Assembly: GCA_018417955.1 (NCBI GenBank)
Contig: JACTVC010000003.1
Coordinates: forward strand, 1,178,001-1,242,000
DNA length: 64,000 nt
Origin: Laccaria trichodermophora
Lineage: Eukaryota; Basidiomycota; Agaricomycetes; Agaricales; Hydnangiaceae
Direction of reading: 5' to 3'
The stretch's first letter is position 1. Every line of letters begins with the position of its first letter. The translations under genes were made by a program, and so were the position numbers. Below are positions 62,013 to 64,000 of the stretch, in pieces. The notes under the pieces are model-generated. The model did no database searches. It was not told the DNA's origin and was given only the letters and a program-made list of their open reading frames with translations.

Positions 62013-63381
62013 GGCCTGTAGCGCACCTGGCTTTTGCTGCGTAGTTCAATGGTCGTTCTTGAAATTTCTTTTTTTGCGCTGGTCGTTCGTTACATGTACA
62101 CTCATTACTACTCTACAACTTCTTGAGCCTCCGAGCCAAAAAATATTTTTGGAGATGCCATTCATAAAGCTCGTAAAGCTGTGGTCGGGTGAACATATTA
62201 GCCGTCAACTTGAAATTCCAACGATCGGTGGGTTTTGGGCGCTAATCACCGGCAATCCGGTTTGTGTAAAGGCGGTATGTTTTCTTGCACAGCTAACACC
62301 ATTGCAGATTCTATCTTTAACATACGGTTGACGTCGCGCTTTGAGAGGTGAGAAGGTAAAAAAGTGCGTCGGCGTGTCGCAAAGACCGCTGCGAGTGCTC
62401 GGGTTAGCCTAAAATTGGCTTGCTTTCCTGTTCAAATGACGTTCGTCTTTTATGTTACTCCTTCCTGATTAAATGGAGTCCAAATATGATTTGGTGACAA
62501 TAGCGATCCACTTGAATAAGATTAGGCCAATGCTCAGTAACGTGGAGGGAGCTCTAATTGAGTGGTATCAAGTCTTGGAAGACAATAAAGGATGGCAATT
62601 GAATAGCGTTTATTGTTAACGCTCGAGATAGACAGATGAACACAGCGAACATTAGTATGTGGGCTTCAGTGGGTCGTTGTGGGTGATTTCTTTGTAATGT
62701 GATCAGGCTCGGTCTTTCTGAAGACAGTCCTCTCGGTGGGCTGCACTTGTATAGCACACGTTTCCGCACCGCTTCATCCGAGAGATAGGGCTTGGAGCTT
62801 GAGATGCCCGGGTAGCTACCGCGGTTCCCGAAGCGCGTTAGCACGGAAATGAGAAAGGAAGCCGATATAATGTTCGGTGTCTCAGCTTACGCCCACAGAC
62901 AATAGCGACCCGTTATAACGTGGCAAAAAGTGGGAGCTGGCGACTTGTACGTATTAAGGCAACGGTCGCGAACTGTGCTCAGGTGGATCTACGGCTCAAG
63001 CAAGTTCTATGTGAGTCGGTCGATTTTGGAGTTGAGAGCGCTTCCCTGGGTACCATAAGCCGTCACGTATACGCCGATCCAAAAGGGATAGGGGACTTTA
63101 CAGCAGAACGAGTTACTGTTTTGGAGGAGTAATTGGCGGGAAGAATGGCATGTTTTTTGAGTCGGAATAGTCCAGAATAGAATGAATCTCGGGCGACTTC
63201 AGGGATTAGAGGAGAGTGCAATTGTTATGACCCAAATCGTACCACATTTATTTTAGGGTTGATTTCGATTTATTTTCCTCGTCCCATAACAATTTGTATA
63301 TAACCTGGCGACGAATGCAGGGACCCGACACCACCATTTCCTCTACCCACTTTCTTCCTCCTTGTTTCTTGCGCCTCCACC
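62013..63381. other. Upstream region of HMG-CoA synthase
   Basis: No gene seen. A TATATAA box at 63297-63303 lies about 79 nt before the start at 63382, followed by a CT-rich leader. The rest is unassigned. Confidence 0.55.
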
Positions 63382-64000
63382 ATGACTATCCCTCTCGCCA
63401 CACCTGCCCTCGACATCGAACTCCCGCGTCCTAAAGACGTTGGTGTCCTTGCTATGGAGGTCTACTTCCCTCGTCGCGTGCGTCCCTCTTCGTGTCTTCG
63501 CCAGCGTCGACGTGTCATTAATTCACCGTTCATGCTCTAGTGTGTCTCAGAGAGTGACCTCGAAGTATTCGACGGCGTCTCAAAGGGAAAGTACACCATT
63601 GGTCTTGGCCAGGAGTACATGGCTTGGCCAGATGACCGCGAGGATATAAATTCCTTCGCGCTCAATGGTGACTATCTAGATCTATCTGTATGATATCCAT
63701 TCTCAAACCACTGCACGCTCAGCTGTCTCTGGTTTACTTGAAAAGTACAACATTGACCCCAAGTCCATTGGTCGCATCGACGTAGGTACAGAAACCCTCA
63801 TCGACAAATCAAAATCTGTGAAGACCACCCTTATGGACCTCTTCGCTGAGTCTGGGAACTTCGACATCGAGGGTATCGACTCTAAAAACGCGTGCTATGG
63901 TGGAACCGCCGCTCTCTTCAATGCCATTAATTGGGTTGAATCGAGCTCCTGGGACGGACGCAATGCTATCATTGTCGCTGGCGACATTGCCGTCTACGCC
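63382..64000 (+). CDS. ERG13: Hydroxymethylglutaryl-CoA synthase, 5' part (cut by the window end)
   Basis: Three exons so far (63382-63477, 63541-63667, 63723 onward) encode [57 protein letters not shown] and then [20 protein letters not shown]. The NACYGGT motif holds the catalytic Cys of HMG-CoA synthase. The reading frame is open to the last base. It condenses acetyl-CoA and acetoacetyl-CoA in the mevalonate pathway that feeds sterol synthesis. Promoter with TATA box at 63297. Confidence 0.95.

Overview
The window looks like nuclear DNA of a mushroom-forming basidiomycete (Agaricomycetes). Nearly every gene is cut by many introns of about 45-65 bases with GT...AG ends. The protein set (Rho1 GEF, Bir1, Wapl, cardiolipin synthase, tRNase Z, Reg1, HMG-CoA synthase) is fungal. 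F-box proteins, an HNH_2-type protein, a DUF3455-type secreted pair and a KDZ transposase scrap also fit Agaricomycetes. These assignments come from reading the translations by eye; no database search was run.

Layout. 0-4 kb: an F-box/leucine-rich gene, then AT-rich repeat-laden DNA with a 369-bp TA-flanked MITE and an intron-containing tRNA-Asn. 4.5-14 kb: a large Rho1 GEF (Rom2 type, two tandem DH domains), a UBA/UBX protein and an F-box/beta-propeller-like gene. 14-16.4 kb is a gap. 16.4-22.4 kb: BIR1 (survivin) and WPL1 (cohesin release) diverge from a 70-bp spacer. 22.6-31.4 kb: a Ytp1-like membrane protein, a small unknown protein, a tRNA-Met, an Fmp52-type reductase, a coiled-coil unknown and cardiolipin synthase.

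31.4-41 kb is a mosaic of degenerate copies of neighbouring genes: half of tRNase Z (itself split by a 505-bp MITE), the 3' part of the spindle-pole gene, and the tail of cardiolipin synthase. An HNH-type gene and a KDZ transposase scrap lie among them. The intact tRNase Z (36.8-40.1 kb) and the spindle-pole PACT protein (41.0-46.6 kb) sit beside or within it.

47-53 kb: a PalI/SUR7-like membrane gene whose splicing I could not close, and a Reg1-type PP1 regulatory subunit. 53.3-58.8 kb is gene-poor and holds a 1,209-bp element with 9-bp target duplications and a ~486-bp foldback palindrome. 58.8-62.0 kb: two tandem DUF3455-like secreted proteins sharing a 65-nt identical block. 63.4 kb to the end: the 5' part of HMG-CoA synthase.

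Functionally the window is mostly housekeeping: cell-wall integrity signalling, chromosome segregation, spindle pole, mitochondrial lipid, tRNA processing, glucose repression and sterol synthesis. I did not find a convincing new multi-gene system. The most unusual parts are the 31-42 kb duplication mosaic, the two related MITEs, the 9-bp-TSD element and the foldback.
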